Assembly: GCA_014338405.1 (NCBI GenBank) | Contig: JTDE01000451.1 | Location: forward strand, 183,835-247,834 | Source: Paragonimus skrjabini miyazakii | Lineage: Eukaryota > Platyhelminthes > Trematoda > Plagiorchiida > Troglotrematidae | Direction: 5' to 3' | DNA: 64,000 nt | Shown here: positions 43,801 through 51,597 of the stretch, piece after piece | Layout: every line of letters begins with the position of its first letter | How positions within the stretch are numbered: position 1 is the stretch's first letter | The notes under the pieces: model-generated | Databases searched by the model: none | What the model was told of the DNA's origin: nothing | The model's input: the letters and a program-made list of their open reading frames with translations, nothing else | Made by a program: the position numbers and the translations under genes

Positions 43801-44031
43801 AAAGTGAGCTGAGTCCAAAGATTAAGATAACAGCTTAAATCAATTCGAGCTATATATAACTTAATCTGATCCATATATATGCATATATACAATCCATGGA
43901 TTAACTTAGTGTTCACACGAAAGAGAATTCTTACCTTGGAATTCAACAATCACGTAAGGATCACTTTTGCCTGCAATTTCTACATTAGGAAGATTGACTG
44001 CCTCTTTAACTAAAACTTCTAGTGAATACAT
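4498..44031 (-). CDS. Ferlin family protein (multi-C2 membrane protein), split gene, 5' part
   Basis: Overall span of the ferlin gene, read on the minus strand; the individual exons are listed separately. Ferlins are large tail-anchored proteins with five to seven C2 domains that act in calcium-dependent membrane fusion and repair. Ten exons with consistent splice phases (44031 down to 10978) give 419 codons: C2A, a Gly-rich linker, KPQDFQ, C2B, an acidic linker, then C2C with LVDPYVEVSFAGK. Domain order and spacing match dysferlin and myoferlin. A FerB-like exon follows near 4.9-4.5 kb. The rest of C2C, FerI, later C2 domains and the membrane anchor are not seen; the last parts should lie beyond the left edge. 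Introns range from 44 bp to 10.5 kb. I cannot separate dysferlin-type from otoferlin-type, because the DysF region is not visible. Confidence 0.9.
6182..6345 (+). repeat. Left inverted arm of PLE remnant
   Basis: Pairs with the reverse complement of 6681-6868 over most of its length. The right arm carries two short extra segments, near 6834-6846 and 6751-6758. Confidence 0.85.
6681..6868 (-). repeat. Right inverted arm of PLE remnant
   Basis: Reverse-complement partner of 6182-6345. The loop between the arms is about 335 bp and holds the GIY-YIG fragment. Confidence 0.85.
9449..9482. repeat. (TA)n-rich microsatellite
   Basis: Alternating TA/TG dinucleotides, mostly TA, with a near-palindromic layout. 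Confidence 0.8.
10978..11046 (-). CDS. Ferlin exon 10 (C2C, middle)
   Basis: 69 bp, 23 codons. Acceptor TTTCTAG ends at 11047 and donor GTAAGA starts at 10977; phase 0 at both ends. It encodes TKYANDHPEWNEEIVLNLQ, the C2C segment that in other ferlins reads KNANPEWNQ followed by a beta-strand. It follows directly on AGKK of exon 9, as in vertebrate ferlins. The NPxWN motif is the strongest marker. Confidence 0.9.
11047..12067 (-). other. Ferlin intron 9
   Basis: 1,021 bp from donor GTACGA to acceptor CTAG. No repeat or gene recognised inside. Confidence 0.8.
12068..12153 (-). CDS. Ferlin exon 9 (C2C, calcium-loop strand)
   Basis: 86 bp. The acceptor TTTCTAG is followed by two bases that complete a Met codon split from exon 8; the exon ends in phase 0 before GTACGA. 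It encodes DVFSKKDKALVDPYVEVSFA then GKK. The core VDPxVEVSFAGK is diagnostic for the C2C domain of ferlins, where the same motif follows a KKNL segment. The Asp in DPYV is a usual calcium ligand. Confidence 0.95.
12391..12473 (-). CDS. Ferlin exon 8 (start of C2C)
   Basis: 83 bp. Acceptor GGTAG, donor GTAAGT; starts in phase 2 and ends in phase 1, matching its neighbours. It encodes NLLRPAGVQLRPAVFRLRIY then MAEDLPR. This aligns closely with the ferlin segment SNLLRPxGVxLR...RAEDLPQM that begins C2C. It is separated from exon 7 by a 44-bp intron. Confidence 0.95.
12518..12558 (-). CDS. Ferlin exon 7 (acidic linker)
   Basis: 41 bp. Acceptor TTCACACAG, donor GTAAGT; phase 0 to phase 2. It encodes SMKVDSGEDDDIEA, which corresponds to the acidic linker between C2B and C2C in ferlins (a DxEDxEDIES-like run before NLLRP). 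It was found only because its phases bridge exons 6 and 8 exactly. Confidence 0.9.
12559..13918 (-). other. Ferlin intron 6
   Basis: 1,360 bp from GTGAGT to CACACAG. An open frame of about 100 codons on the other strand (12804-13118) matches nothing I know. No repeat recognised. Confidence 0.75.
13919..14311 (-). CDS. Ferlin exon 6 (complete C2B domain)
   Basis: 393 bp, 131 codons, phase 0 at both ends. Acceptor CAACAG ends at 14312 and donor GTGAGT starts at 13918. It begins IRVKVVEARQLYGSNIPPV and ends KGYLKVSVVILGPGDDAP. Across its whole length it matches ferlin C2B: NPFWNETFFFNFHE near the middle, then HSLINKWLLLCDPDD. The loop residues that bind calcium in classical C2 domains are replaced by non-acidic residues (SNIPPV), as is usual for ferlin C2B. 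The length is typical of the family. Confidence 0.97.
15652..15856 (-). mobile_element. tRNA-derived SINE, copy in minus orientation
   Basis: Reads on the minus strand from near 15856 to 15652. It is about 80% alike by eye to the plus-strand copy at 15941-16164. Shared blocks include TGGTCAACACGGTT, CCCGGTCGTG and AAGTCT.TGGG.ATG, ending in CTGCGAT...GTGATG. The first part has the look of a tRNA head: an A-box-like TGGTGCAGTGG, and a B-box-like ATTCTAGTCCC about 40 bp later. Confidence 0.65.
15941..16164 (+). mobile_element. tRNA-derived SINE, copy in plus orientation
   Basis: Partner of the copy at 15652-15856, arranged head to head with about 85 bp between them. It is slightly longer, with an extra segment around 16045-16105. 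A-box-like TGGCGCATTGG and B-box-like GTTCTAATCCC are visible. The 13-bp direct repeat AAGAGTAAACCAA lies at 15598-15610 and 16177-16189, outside both copies. Confidence 0.65.
18552..18634 (+). other. tRNA-like Pol III unit (SINE head or tRNA pseudogene)
   Basis: The A box TAGCTCAGCTGG (18552-18563) and B box GGTTCGAATCC (18604-18614) are textbook tRNA internal promoters. The T arm GCTGG TTCGAAT CCAGC pairs perfectly, and six Ts at 18629-18634 could end Pol III transcription. The acceptor and anticodon stems do not pair, so it is not a functional tRNA. A tRNA-derived SINE head or a decayed tRNA is more likely. Confidence 0.6.
20027..20223 (-). CDS. Ferlin exon 5 (Gly-rich linker and KPQDFQ)
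   Basis: 197 bp. The preferred acceptor is GTGTAG ending at 20224 (phase 1 from exon 4); the donor is GTACGT at 20026, phase 0. The exon starts GITVNQTDDGSGGGAGGSGE, continues through a low-complexity Gly/Ser/Thr stretch, then a basic KAQRKIREPYSTKPQDFQ. KPQDFQ followed directly by IRV of exon 6 is the signature joining the C2A-C2B linker to C2B in dysferlin and myoferlin. The Gly-rich part is unlike vertebrate linkers, which are acidic. An alternative acceptor (CCTAAG, four bases upstream) would need a different phase. Confidence 0.88.
21690..24670 (-). mobile_element. RTE-type LINE retrotransposon, decayed
   Basis: Minus strand, several frames. An endonuclease start appears near 24455 (VTFNVRYL, as in LxxWNVRTL), then DEVYQQLSHFL near 23940 and a WTQIDRI-like AQIDRIV near 23700. 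Reverse transcriptase blocks are ENQAGFRPGRG-like (NEPAGFHPGRGYFDHTFT) at 22740-22680, motif A-like FLDIRVGF near 22640, motif B-like STGVR near 22475, GMAFAPFKYKALLKNWW near 22230 and YRCETWP near 21990. A tail with EVRRRVLNTSRFS follows near 21870. The YADD motif was not found. Many stops and frameshifts show it is dead. It lies in the same orientation as the host gene. Confidence 0.8.
25576..25599. repeat. (AT)n microsatellite, palindromic
   Basis: 24 bp of alternating A and T with GC ends, forming a perfect palindrome. Confidence 0.85.
30720..30862 (-). CDS. Ferlin exon 4 (end of C2A)
   Basis: 143 bp with acceptor CGTACAG at 30863. It completes a Lys codon from exon 3, then reads FMGSVEVPLRGLLTG and KGHDTLVNTVFLRLS, matching the last strands of ferlin C2A (RFLGEAKVPLREVL...LVLQVSY). 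I chose donor GTGATA at 30719 because it keeps the last beta-strand and gives phase 1, which fits exon 5. A better-looking donor, GTAAAT at 30759, would cut off the last strand and break the phase. The frame is closed by TGA shortly after the chosen donor. Confidence 0.85.
30863..36860 (-). other. Ferlin intron 3
   Basis: 6.0 kb from GTAAGT to GTACAG. It contains a possible SINE at 31.6-31.8 kb. No other gene or repeat recognised. Confidence 0.75.
31620..31830 (-). mobile_element. Possible tRNA-derived SINE
   Basis: On the minus strand a B-box-like GCGGTTCGAGTTTCC (about 31685-31702) follows a CAACGGTCAATC stretch that could be a decayed A box. I cannot confirm it from a second copy in this window. 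Confidence 0.3.
36861..36952 (-). CDS. Ferlin exon 3 (C2A, calcium loop 3)
   Basis: 92 bp. Acceptor ATTATAG, donor GTAAGT; phase 0 to phase 2. It encodes TLKIDLKGKPLAASDVLQFT then VKDKDKVSPDK, aligning with ferlin C2A ...WDLKGxPL...LxVxVKDxxxxGxxxx. The spacing D-K-D-K-V-S-P-D gives the classic acidic calcium-binding loop 3, so C2A may bind calcium. It is separated from exon 2 by a 45-bp intron. Confidence 0.93.
36998..37053 (-). CDS. Ferlin exon 2 (C2A, strand 4)
   Basis: 56 bp. Acceptor TTTACAG, donor GTAAAT. Its first two bases complete a Gly codon begun in exon 1. It encodes TKEKTKVIEDCLDPKWNE, equivalent to the ferlin run KKRTKVIKNSVNPVWNE. The xPxWNE motif marks the C2 fold. Phase 0 at its 3' end. 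Confidence 0.95.
43311..43388. repeat. Small hairpin enclosing three 11-bp tandem repeats
   Basis: The arms CGACCGTCCTATGAGTG (43311-43327) and CACTCATAGGATGGTCG (43372-43388) are inverted copies with one mismatch. Between them GACACTCAT occurs three times at 43348, 43359 and 43370, an exact 11-bp period. Confidence 0.85.
43675..43765. repeat. Cluster of three perfect palindromes
   Basis: GGATATGTATACATATCC (43675-43692, 18 bp), ACCCCAGCTGGGGT (43729-43742, 14 bp) and TGCGTCCTAGGACGCA (43750-43765, 16 bp) are each perfect. They are joined by AT-rich DNA and lie about 170-260 bp inside intron 1 from exon 1. Confidence 0.95.
43935..44031 (-). CDS. Ferlin exon 1 (start codon and first strands of C2A)
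   Basis: 97 bp of coding sequence. The ATG at 44031-44029 is the first Met after an in-frame TGA about 15 bases upstream, and it falls where other ferlins start. The exon begins MYSLEVLVKEAVNLP and contains AGKSDPYVIVEFQ, a C2 strand with the calcium-loop motif SDPYV. The donor GTAAGA at 43934 splits a Gly codon (phase 1). Promoter and 5' UTR are not identifiable by eye. A gypsy fragment on the opposite strand starts about 330 bp upstream. Confidence 0.93.
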
Positions 44032-44360
44032 AAATATATGAGCTCAGTCAACCAGCGCACTAGCGAATTTGAGTCTCAAAATGACCTACAAATGTTTTGT
44101 TGGTGCGGCAAAACAAGTACAAATGTACTTTCAAGGTTTTCACAGAAATAAAAAATGGAGAACATACTTCAAAATACAGAATGTATGTAATCAAGTAGAT
44201 ACTGTACTATCTCTTTGAACACAAATGATTGACGTATTCATATTCCTTTCTATCAGTTGTTCAATGATTCAAAGGGTTGTAAACGGAAGTAGGAACCTGG
44301 ATCTTTTGAGGATTCCGTATCTCGGTGCGTGGAATGTCAGGGACCTCAGCAACAGGCTGA
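44032..44360. other. Upstream region of ferlin
   Basis: The interval between the ferlin start codon and the gypsy fragment. It would hold the 5' UTR and part of the promoter if the first exon starts here. No clear TATA box or initiator could be assigned. Confidence 0.4.
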
Positions 44361-45487
44361 AAAGGAGAAAAGAGGTGCAGCATCTGTCTTCACTGCCAGA
44401 AGAGCAAGGTACATCGCCACACCATCACCTCCCCTGGAAATTTCCCCACTCCAGACGCACGTTTCTCTCACGTTCACGTTGACTTGGTTGGCCCATTACC
44501 CCCATCAAACGGTAAAACGTTCCTGTTCACGTGCATCGACAGATTTACACGATGGCCTGTTGCTGTTCCTCCTAGCGATATTTCGTCTGAAACAGTCGCC
44601 AAAGCGTTCCTCGAACATTGGATTGCCAATTTTGGCGTCCCATTGTTCGTCACTACAGACCGAGGTTCGCAGTTTCAGTCAGCCCTCCTCCGCGACTTGA
44701 CCCGTCTGTTGGGTTGTGACCACATCAGGACAACTGCATACCATCCTGCTGCTAATGGAATCGTTGAACGTTTTCACCGACAATTGAAAGCATCACTCAC
44801 GCGCAATCGACACAGAGTTGGACAGAACGCTTACCACTCACCTTACTGAGCATCAGATCCGTACTGAAGGAAGATATACAATGTTCCACCGCCGAATTAG
44901 TCTACGGAACAACACTACGTCTCCCAGGCGATCTTTTCGACCAAAACACACAAGCTGCAACAGATCTGACGAACTACGCACACCGTCTCAGATCACATAT
45001 GGAAACACTCCGTGCCATTCCTACTCGACAATATTCTTGGCCTCAACAACTCAACAAGGACTTGACGACTAGCACTCACGTTTTCGTTCGTTGTGACGCA
45101 GTTCGGCGCTCACTTCGACCACCTCACGATGGTCCCCTTAAAGTGATCTCTCGAACGGACAAGGTCTTCACCATCGACCGTTCTGGAAAGCATGTTACTG
45201 TGAACATTGATCGTCTCAAGCCTGCCTACGTTGACACTCATCAAGAATCTCACTCTCAATCATTTACTCATGACGCCGAACCACAGAACCCTGAAGCATC
45301 CATCCCTTTCACTCCCCACACATTAGACTCTTCAACCACAATTGACAGTACTGACAAAAGAGCACCTTCTCCCCACCCGCCTTCCGAACAGACTCATACT
45401 ATACCATCACCTTTTCCTCACCCATCCCCACTCCGTCCAACTACACAATCCGGCAGGCACGTTACTTTACCAGCCCGTTTTCGTTGA
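44361..45487 (+). pseudogene. Ty3/gypsy retrotransposon integrase, 5'-truncated and frameshifted
   Basis: Plus strand. The frame opens after TGA at 44358. It begins with the end of the integrase zinc finger (CLHCQKSKVHRHT from 44385), then the catalytic core: HVHVDLVGPL, FTCIDRFTRW, TDRGSQFQS and YHPAANGIVERFHRQLK, carrying the D, D and E residues of the DDE triad. A one-base frameshift near 44805 splits it. The second part (WTERLPLTLL onwards, to 45487) carries YGTTLRLPG, a GPY/F-like module (DGPLKVI) and a Pro/Ser/Thr-rich tail. Gag, protease, reverse transcriptase and RNase H are missing. It looks closest to CsRn1-like trematode elements. It is divergent to the ferlin gene. Confidence 0.9.
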
Positions 45488-45567
45488 TAACTTTCGTGTC
45501 ACTCATTTTCGCTTATCAGACAATATTCGAGCATTTATCCTCCACAAATGCTCTGGAGAAGGAGTAC

Positions 45568-46230
45568 TGTAGAGATTTGCTTATTTTTGTTTGCAAACGA
45601 TGCTTCATTTTTGTACAAAAACTTTTTGTATCACCTTTGCATTTTGTTGAAATTGATAAAAGTGACCTTGCAGTGCAATACAAATTTTGTGCACGTCAGT
45701 CTGCCTTTCTCTCTGTTGCGCAATCGTTTGACGATACTACACGGATCTATCATCCAATTTTTTAGCTCCGTTGTACTACGAACATTGTCGCATCCCTGAT
45801 CGCGCTCCAGCAGTCCACGGCAACTCTGTGATATCACTCACTTCCGGATACTGGTAATTTGGGATATTATGGTGGTCATCTCGAACAATTGTGAACACTT
45901 TCCTGTGAGTCAAGCCCTTTTGATTACCATAACTTGTTGGAACTTTGTAACTATTTTGTCCCATTCGTTCATTTTGTTATCATAGATAGCCTAGTGGGAT
46001 ACACTCGCATTTACCCAGTCTACTCAGTAACTAGTCCTGACTAAGCTGACACTTGTTTGAATCCTGAACGTCAACCGGAATTTCCGTTGACATTCGTCCT
46101 CTCTGGCGGCTGCCGTGCGGTTGTGCTGAAGGTTCTCTCACGTCCAGCTCCCTAGCGCCTTTAGTCTTTGTGTCGAAGTCCACTTGCGTACGGTGAGTAA
46201 ATAAATAAATAAAGTTTATTTGCAGATTCA
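45568..46230 (+). repeat. Possible 3' LTR of the gypsy element
   Basis: A purine-rich tract, GGAGAAGGAG (45555-45564), follows the integrase stop codon. The next TG (TGTAGAGATTTG, 45568) would be the LTR start. An AATAAA-rich stretch at 46199-46215 could serve polyadenylation. The 3' end is a guess, because no second LTR is in the window. Confidence 0.4.
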
Positions 46231-46309
46231 CCGTCTTCTCACTGTGACTTCTGATCCGTGTTAATATAAGGCTGGGGAAACCTTGGGTGTACGAACCCTG
46301 GAGCTAGCA

Positions 46310-46400
46310 TCATGAAAAATCCCAAGCAGCACACAACCCCATTTTTAATGGGGCAAAATGTGGGCTTTTTGGGGGCAAAATGGGGCTTTGTGTATAAGTG
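46310..46400. repeat. G/C-run repeat, candidate left end of a Mutator-like element
   Basis: Contains CCCCATTTTTAATGGGG and two GGGGCAAAATG units. Its reverse complement (AGCCCCATTTTGCCCCCAAA...) resembles 49515-49605. The two flank the Mutator-like transposase in inverted orientation. Confidence 0.4.
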
Positions 46401-46720
46401 GGCCTTTCTTGGTAAGTACAAGACATTATCCCATGCTGTATATTTCTTGCAATGTCTCCACTTCCGTCGTTGATGGTAGTGTCTACATGTTATTATGTCT
46501 GACATCCTCGTTTTGTTTTAATGCATTAATCAGTCCTAAATTATTATGCTCAGCTTGGTTTGACTTAAAAGCGCGGTGGGTTGTGGTGGGAAGCGGTATA
46601 TTTTCATACCCGGGAAAATTTCTGAACGGCTTAATAATACGCTGAATAACCTTGAAGCGGAATTTTCCCATTGGCGGCTGAAAGTCGGAAATGGAATCTG
46701 CACAAATTCAGCGGAGTTTC

Positions 46721-47440
46721 TCACCTTACTCTGGAAGCGATGATCATCAAATCCCTCAATAACTGGGACAATTGTAAGTTCTCTGTCTGATTGTCCAAAT
46801 AACTTATAGCTGTATATTGCCTATTAGCTGAGATATTCCACTGGTAACGTGCTAAAAATCGGTAGCCGGCCGTCGTTTCGTTAGGCATCAACGCGTAAAA
46901 ATACGTCACGCCTGCACCAGTTACATCTACCAACATGGCGTGCCAGAGTATGAAGCCACCATAATTAAGCTGGTGCGTGGCGTCAGCTAAAGTGACGTCG
47001 GTATATTTAGGACATAGTTGGAACGAACCTTTGGGGACGAAGAAGGCAAACCGCAAGAATTTCTCCCTTATCAAAAAACAATACTGCCCCTCTACTCTCA
47101 ATAAGTTCCGCAGCTTGGCGAGCTTATTACGAGGATTCATCTTACATTGTTTCTTACGTAGGTTGCTTAAGTCGTTGAAATTCATCGTGATCCCCAGCTT
47201 GTTTTTAACGTACAACTTCATCTCTCGCGTGCTTTTGAAACTCTCCATCATCTCTAACACATGTTGTTCTTCAGCTACTGGCAGACGTCTATTTCTGGAG
47301 TAAATACTAGCCCGTCCCACTTGGAAGTCGTGTGAATGTTCCAAGTTTGCCTTCTCGATACGGTATGCACCACAGCGATAGTGCACTATCCACGAGGCCT
47401 TGCAACGGTAATCAGCGAATCTGAACTATAACATGATTAC
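46721..47440 (-). pseudogene. Mutator-like (MULE/FAR1-type) transposase fragment
   Basis: Minus strand; the frame is open for about 240 codons below an upstream TAG. It starts with a FAR1/FLYWCH-like DNA-binding part: YRCKASWIVHYRCGAYRI, then EHSHDF at 47340. The DDE core follows: TLADATHQLNYGGFILWHAM at about 47000-46940, then TGAGVTYFYALMPNET with the usual (N/S)ET. The frame ends soon after the region where a second Asp should lie, and no SWIM finger or C-terminus is visible. It belongs to a different lineage from the 52-55 kb copy. The intact frame suggests a fairly young insertion. Confidence 0.8.
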
Positions 47441-49499
47441 GCCATAACAATATATTACCGTTTGCCAGCTACGGTCCTGCGTGTACAGTGTACGCATTTA
47501 TACACTTCACTTCCGTACGGACAGCTTGACGGCAATTCTATTCCCCGGTGTTTCTCGGCACTTGCCGCCGTTTGAGAGCTGTTTATGAAGAAACTAGTGC
47601 AGGTTTCCCGTTGAAATTTGACTATATTTTCCATGCATTCTGCAAAGCTTAATTACTTCTCCTGGAATATCCTCCGGAACACGTCTTCATTGTTCACCGC
47701 CATGCTGATTCACCGTACGGAAGTGATTTACATGTAATGGACTTTTTAAACACAACCTAGATGCTATGAAGATCGGTTCCATGAAATACACGGTTTTTCT
47801 AATATCATTTGGGAAATTCATTTGTACCATTTTACTAAAACTTTCCCAAACCATTGCTTCATCGGAATTTACAACTTATTTATGTATGAAAGGATTCCCA
47901 CTCTCGGTTTTGGTGATCGGTTTTTGGGTGTCGTGCTTTTGCGTAATATTGATTACGTTCAACAGAAAATAAAAGATCACCGTTCGGTGTCAACTATTTA
48001 CCGGAAATGTAGGAGGTTCATGCAACGTAATTTCGTTTCTTTGTTCTTTGTACAGTATTCTGTGTTTCATCCTTTTTATTGTTCTTCACAACTTTCACTC
48101 TCCTCAAATTCACATGTACACTTGATGTTTAATCAATGTTAATCGAATGAATCAATAATACAAAGTGTTTCTCTGAGGTCGCAAATCCTGCCTTCTTTCT
48201 CCGTTTCTTGTCGCGTATGTACTGATTTTACGGAGGATAAAGAGCTAAGGTAGTCATCCATCGATTTCAGCATATCTCCGAATTCATCTGTCGTCACGAT
48301 TATCTCCGCTGTGAACCCAGAATCACCTTGTATCAACACGACAGATCGCAACCACTGGAAACCTTCGTTCACTGTAGTGAAACCCTGGACAAACCACCTT
48401 TACGAACTATTGTGAGTCATTTGCTTTCGTTTTCATCACATTTAACCTCGTGTTCACACCTAAGTGTTATATAGTGTTTACGTCCACTACAATCTTATAT
48501 ACGCTATTTAGTAAATTGTTCCCATTTTCTGATCCTCACCTCAATTTCAGTGACCTACTTATTAATCTGGTTACCGCCGTTTCTTCTATCACCTGTATCA
48601 ATCGGATTATCTGTGTCATTAGTGAATGTCTGTATTCCTCATGGAACGGATAATGTTTTTGTATCTATTTTGAATGCCTTCAATAAATAATAGAGGACTG
48701 TTATTCGTTACCGTTGTCTTTGTGCAAACATATGTATATATTTAAATATCTGCTTTCATATTTGTATGCTGCATTTTCATTTCCACCATAGAATTTGGAT
48801 CTTAACAATATGCGATGGAAATTACGAGCGAGAGTCATGTGTAGTACATAGTTCTGAGCATCGTTATATTAACTGTCACCACATTTCAGATAACTGAAAT
48901 ACATGTACCTAAGTTACAAGTCCGCAGGTCAGGTAAGACGGATTATTATCCATAACAATGTGTTTCCGTTTGCAAAATGCATCAACGTGTCAATTGTGTT
49001 ATATCTAGTGTGGCACATCAACCATGAGTTGCCTTCCGAACATTACGTATCGCTTGTTGTGCAATCCCTATAAATGCTTGTTTATGCAATTTTATCCACA
49101 TAAGCAGCAACATTATGTTAATCTGTTTCACTGACGTCCTCACTTACAATATCTTATCAGTTACCTTGCAGAAACTCTTCGAAGACAGACCATCCATATG
49201 GACAATGAAGATCAGTGAACGAAGATATGATTTGCATTGTCAACCAGTTGTATGGGAAGACACCAGTGTACTGATCTGAGCAACCGTGTTGTACATTTAA
49301 GGTGATTGACAATAAATGTGCACGCATTCACAACCTTTCGTTCATTGTCACGTGTAATCTTGCATTGGCTGGTCGTCCAGTGGATTAGGGGCCAATGCGG
49401 ACGCGCAGTAGTGATTATATGAGAAGAACTATAAGAATAATGCGTAGTAGTTGAGAGAAATCGGGTTCGTGGGTGAGCTTTCGCTCAGTAAAACGATTT
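47441..49499. other. Interior of candidate Mutator-like element, unassigned
   Basis: About 2 kb between the transposase and the C-rich repeat at 49.5 kb. Apart from one possible coding segment at 48.14-48.37 kb I recognise nothing. Confidence 0.4.
48139..48372 (-). CDS. Unidentified possible coding segment
   Basis: Open on the minus strand for about 75 codons with a balanced, acidic, protein-like composition (for example IIVTTDEFGDMLKSMDDYL) and a TAA stop at the end. It has no recognised motif. It lies upstream of the Mutator-like transposase on the same strand and could be part of that element or an unrelated exon. Confidence 0.25.
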   Translation of the reverse strand: MNEGFQWLRSVVLIQGDSGFTAEIIVTTDEFGDMLKSMDDYLSSLSSVKSVHTRQETEKEGRICDLRETLCIIDSFD

Positions 49500-49620
49500 T
49501 GCGGCCAGCCCCCATTTTCCCCCATGAGTCCCACTGGGGGCCCATCAGTCAAACCCCATTTTTATCTCCGGCAGCCCCCAAAAGCGCCCGGGGTCCCCTA
49601 AGGGACCATATGGTATAGTA
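49500..49620. repeat. C-run repeat, candidate right end of a Mutator-like element
   Basis: Unusually C-rich for the window, with repeated AGCCCCC and CCCCATTTT words, and a hairpin GGTCCCCTAAGGGACC at its right edge. It resembles 46310-46400 in inverted orientation. Confidence 0.4.
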
Positions 49621-50469
49621 AAATGCATCTTACGAGACAAATATATAGATTTCATCGAGTATACTAATTGTGTTGCAATGAGAAAAATCAGCTATACCTA
49701 AAAATTGTTCATATTCGCACTTTTGTTGAGAAAAATGTGTTGCCATTTTCGTCAACAAAAGCCTGATGTTGACTTTCCTAATCGATTTCACGTTCTGGAA
49801 ATGCTTCCATCGGAAGTTTGTGATGGAATACATGTTTGTGTTTTGTAGAAACATTCCATTCCGCGTGGTTTTGGAGATGCAATTGGGTTTGTACTTTTCG
49901 ACAGCGTTGCGTTTGCATTGTACTGTACACGAAATATCACATTAATTCCTAATGAAAGATATGCCTCCGCGGTCGTTGGTTAATTATTCACCTGAACTAT
50001 ATGTTCAGCCTGGTTCCCTTATAGAATTTCCGGTGGGAGGTTGTCTACGTTATCACTTGATTGTTTTTGTGCAAACATGGGTAACACGTCCCACTCCATC
50101 ATTAACAACGTACGTATTGTTTTGTTTATTGCTTACTGACTATGCTTGAATGTAGCTCGCTATGTGTACGCTAGTCAATGCCCACTTTTCTGAGAGATAA
50201 TGACCAACTTTGATGCTCATTGGTTATCCTAATAAAACAATGGTTCCCACTTCTATCATTTCAGCTACAACCCTTCTATCCTCGTATCATGTACAATTAT
50301 GGTTCCGATGACTGTTGGTCCATGTTTCCGCAGGTTGCAGAATTCACTGACGACTGCCAGTATGTTACCTCATTTTTGGCCAGAACCGAAGGGGATCATT
50401 ATACCGTATCCCCAACGGTCTAAATAAACGTTCATTCTGATTTCTCCCGTGTTCTTCTCATCAAAGTTG
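49621..50469. other. No feature recognised
   Basis: Short stretch between the candidate Mutator-like end and the Merlin left array. Nothing I can support. Confidence 0.4.
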
Positions 50470-50866
50470 ATCACAGCTTAAGTGAACTGGACGGATCAGC
50501 CAGTAAGGTCAATACATGAGGCATAATTATCCATTGATCAAGGCTTAATTAAACTTAACTAAACAGCTAATGGGGTCAATACATGCGGGATAATCATGTG
50601 ATGCTCATAGATTAAGTAAACTGGACGGAGAGGTTACTAGTGTGGACTCACACTGGATACTTGAACGTTAATCATTGCTTAGGTGAACTGGACGAAGTAG
50701 CTTCCAGTGTAAACGCATACTACATACCTAGGTGTTGATCATAGCTTAGGTGAACTGGACAGAGTAGCTGCTAGTGTGAATGTATACTACATACTGAGGC
50801 CTTGGGCATAGCTTAGGAGAACTGGACGGAGCAGCTACTAGTGTGAACGTAAAACATTTGAGACAC
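50470..50866 (+). repeat. Left terminal tandem array (six ~68-bp units)
   Basis: Units begin near AGGTGAACTGGACGGAGCAG and continue CTACTAGTGTGAACGCATAC. They recur at a period of about 65-70 bp with moderate divergence; the last four are the most alike. Confidence 0.85.
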
Positions 50867-51320
50867 TAGGTAATCTGCTGCTGGCGTTCGTTGATCGGCT
50901 CTGAGACAGCCTTGTTGTTTACACACTTCGTGACCTATATCTAGTTCTGAAAAATGCAGAACAGTTACAACGACAGAAGTTATTACGACATCCCTATCAT
51001 TGCACACACCCTAACCACCAGGTTTGCAACTTCGTATTCTAAACATAAAGTACAAACACGCTGAAGAATTTACCTTCCTCGGGTAATGTACTTTCCCGGC
51101 GCTGAAATGTCATCAACATCAGGCCACACTGATGTTCTTTGGTCTGACAGCCGTGGGGCACTTGGGATGGCACACCGGGATCTTGAACGGGGCATATGGA
51201 CGGGTGTGTGCAATGATGGGGCTGTCGTAGTAACTCCAGTGAGCTCAACATCCGAATGTGATACTATAGATTCCGTCCGAAGGTAATTACTTTCAACCGA
51301 TTTGCAATTCTCCAAACTGG

Positions 51321-51469
51321 ATTTGGGTCAAGAGTTGTGCAAACAAATATCGGCGGAAATGTAAGCCGTGTAGGCGACACTCTTCCGTTCGAAAAGATTC
51401 CAAATTTGGAAATACCAGTTTTGCGCTAGGAGAAGCATTCACAATTTCGCAACACTGGGCGTTCTAGAA
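51321..51469 (+). pseudogene. Merlin transposase, N-terminal zinc-finger fragment
   Basis: Encodes RRKCKPCRRHSSVRKDSKF then ISQHWAF before a TAG. This matches the Merlin/IS1595 N-terminal pattern CxxC...(S/T)xRxxSxF followed by a HWA helix. The first CxxC pair of the finger is not clear. Confidence 0.6.
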
Positions 51470-51597
51470 CAGCATAACATTCACAGCGTTCATGGTGGTC
51501 TGTCCTGGGAACAGAAGAAATACAGCCAATTTATTATTCCTCAGCCAAAGACATGTTCGAGTAAGCCGATTATATTATTCAATTCTTTCGCTTTCAG

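Larger units (their letters stand above)
37054..43934 (-). other. Ferlin intron 1
   Basis: 6.9 kb from GTAAGA to TTTACAG. The end near exon 1 holds a hairpin with 11-bp repeats (43.31-43.39 kb) and a palindrome cluster (43.68-43.77 kb). The region 38.5-39.4 kb is less AT-rich than its surroundings and may be an old repeat, but I cannot classify it. Nothing else recognised. Confidence 0.75.

Noticed and set aside
44308..44395. LGAWNVRDLSNRLKRRKEVQ, looking like the start of a LINE endonuclease
   Set aside because: It overlaps the gypsy zinc-finger frame (CLHCQKSKVHRHT), which continues into the integrase; the LINE-like reading is an out-of-frame coincidence.
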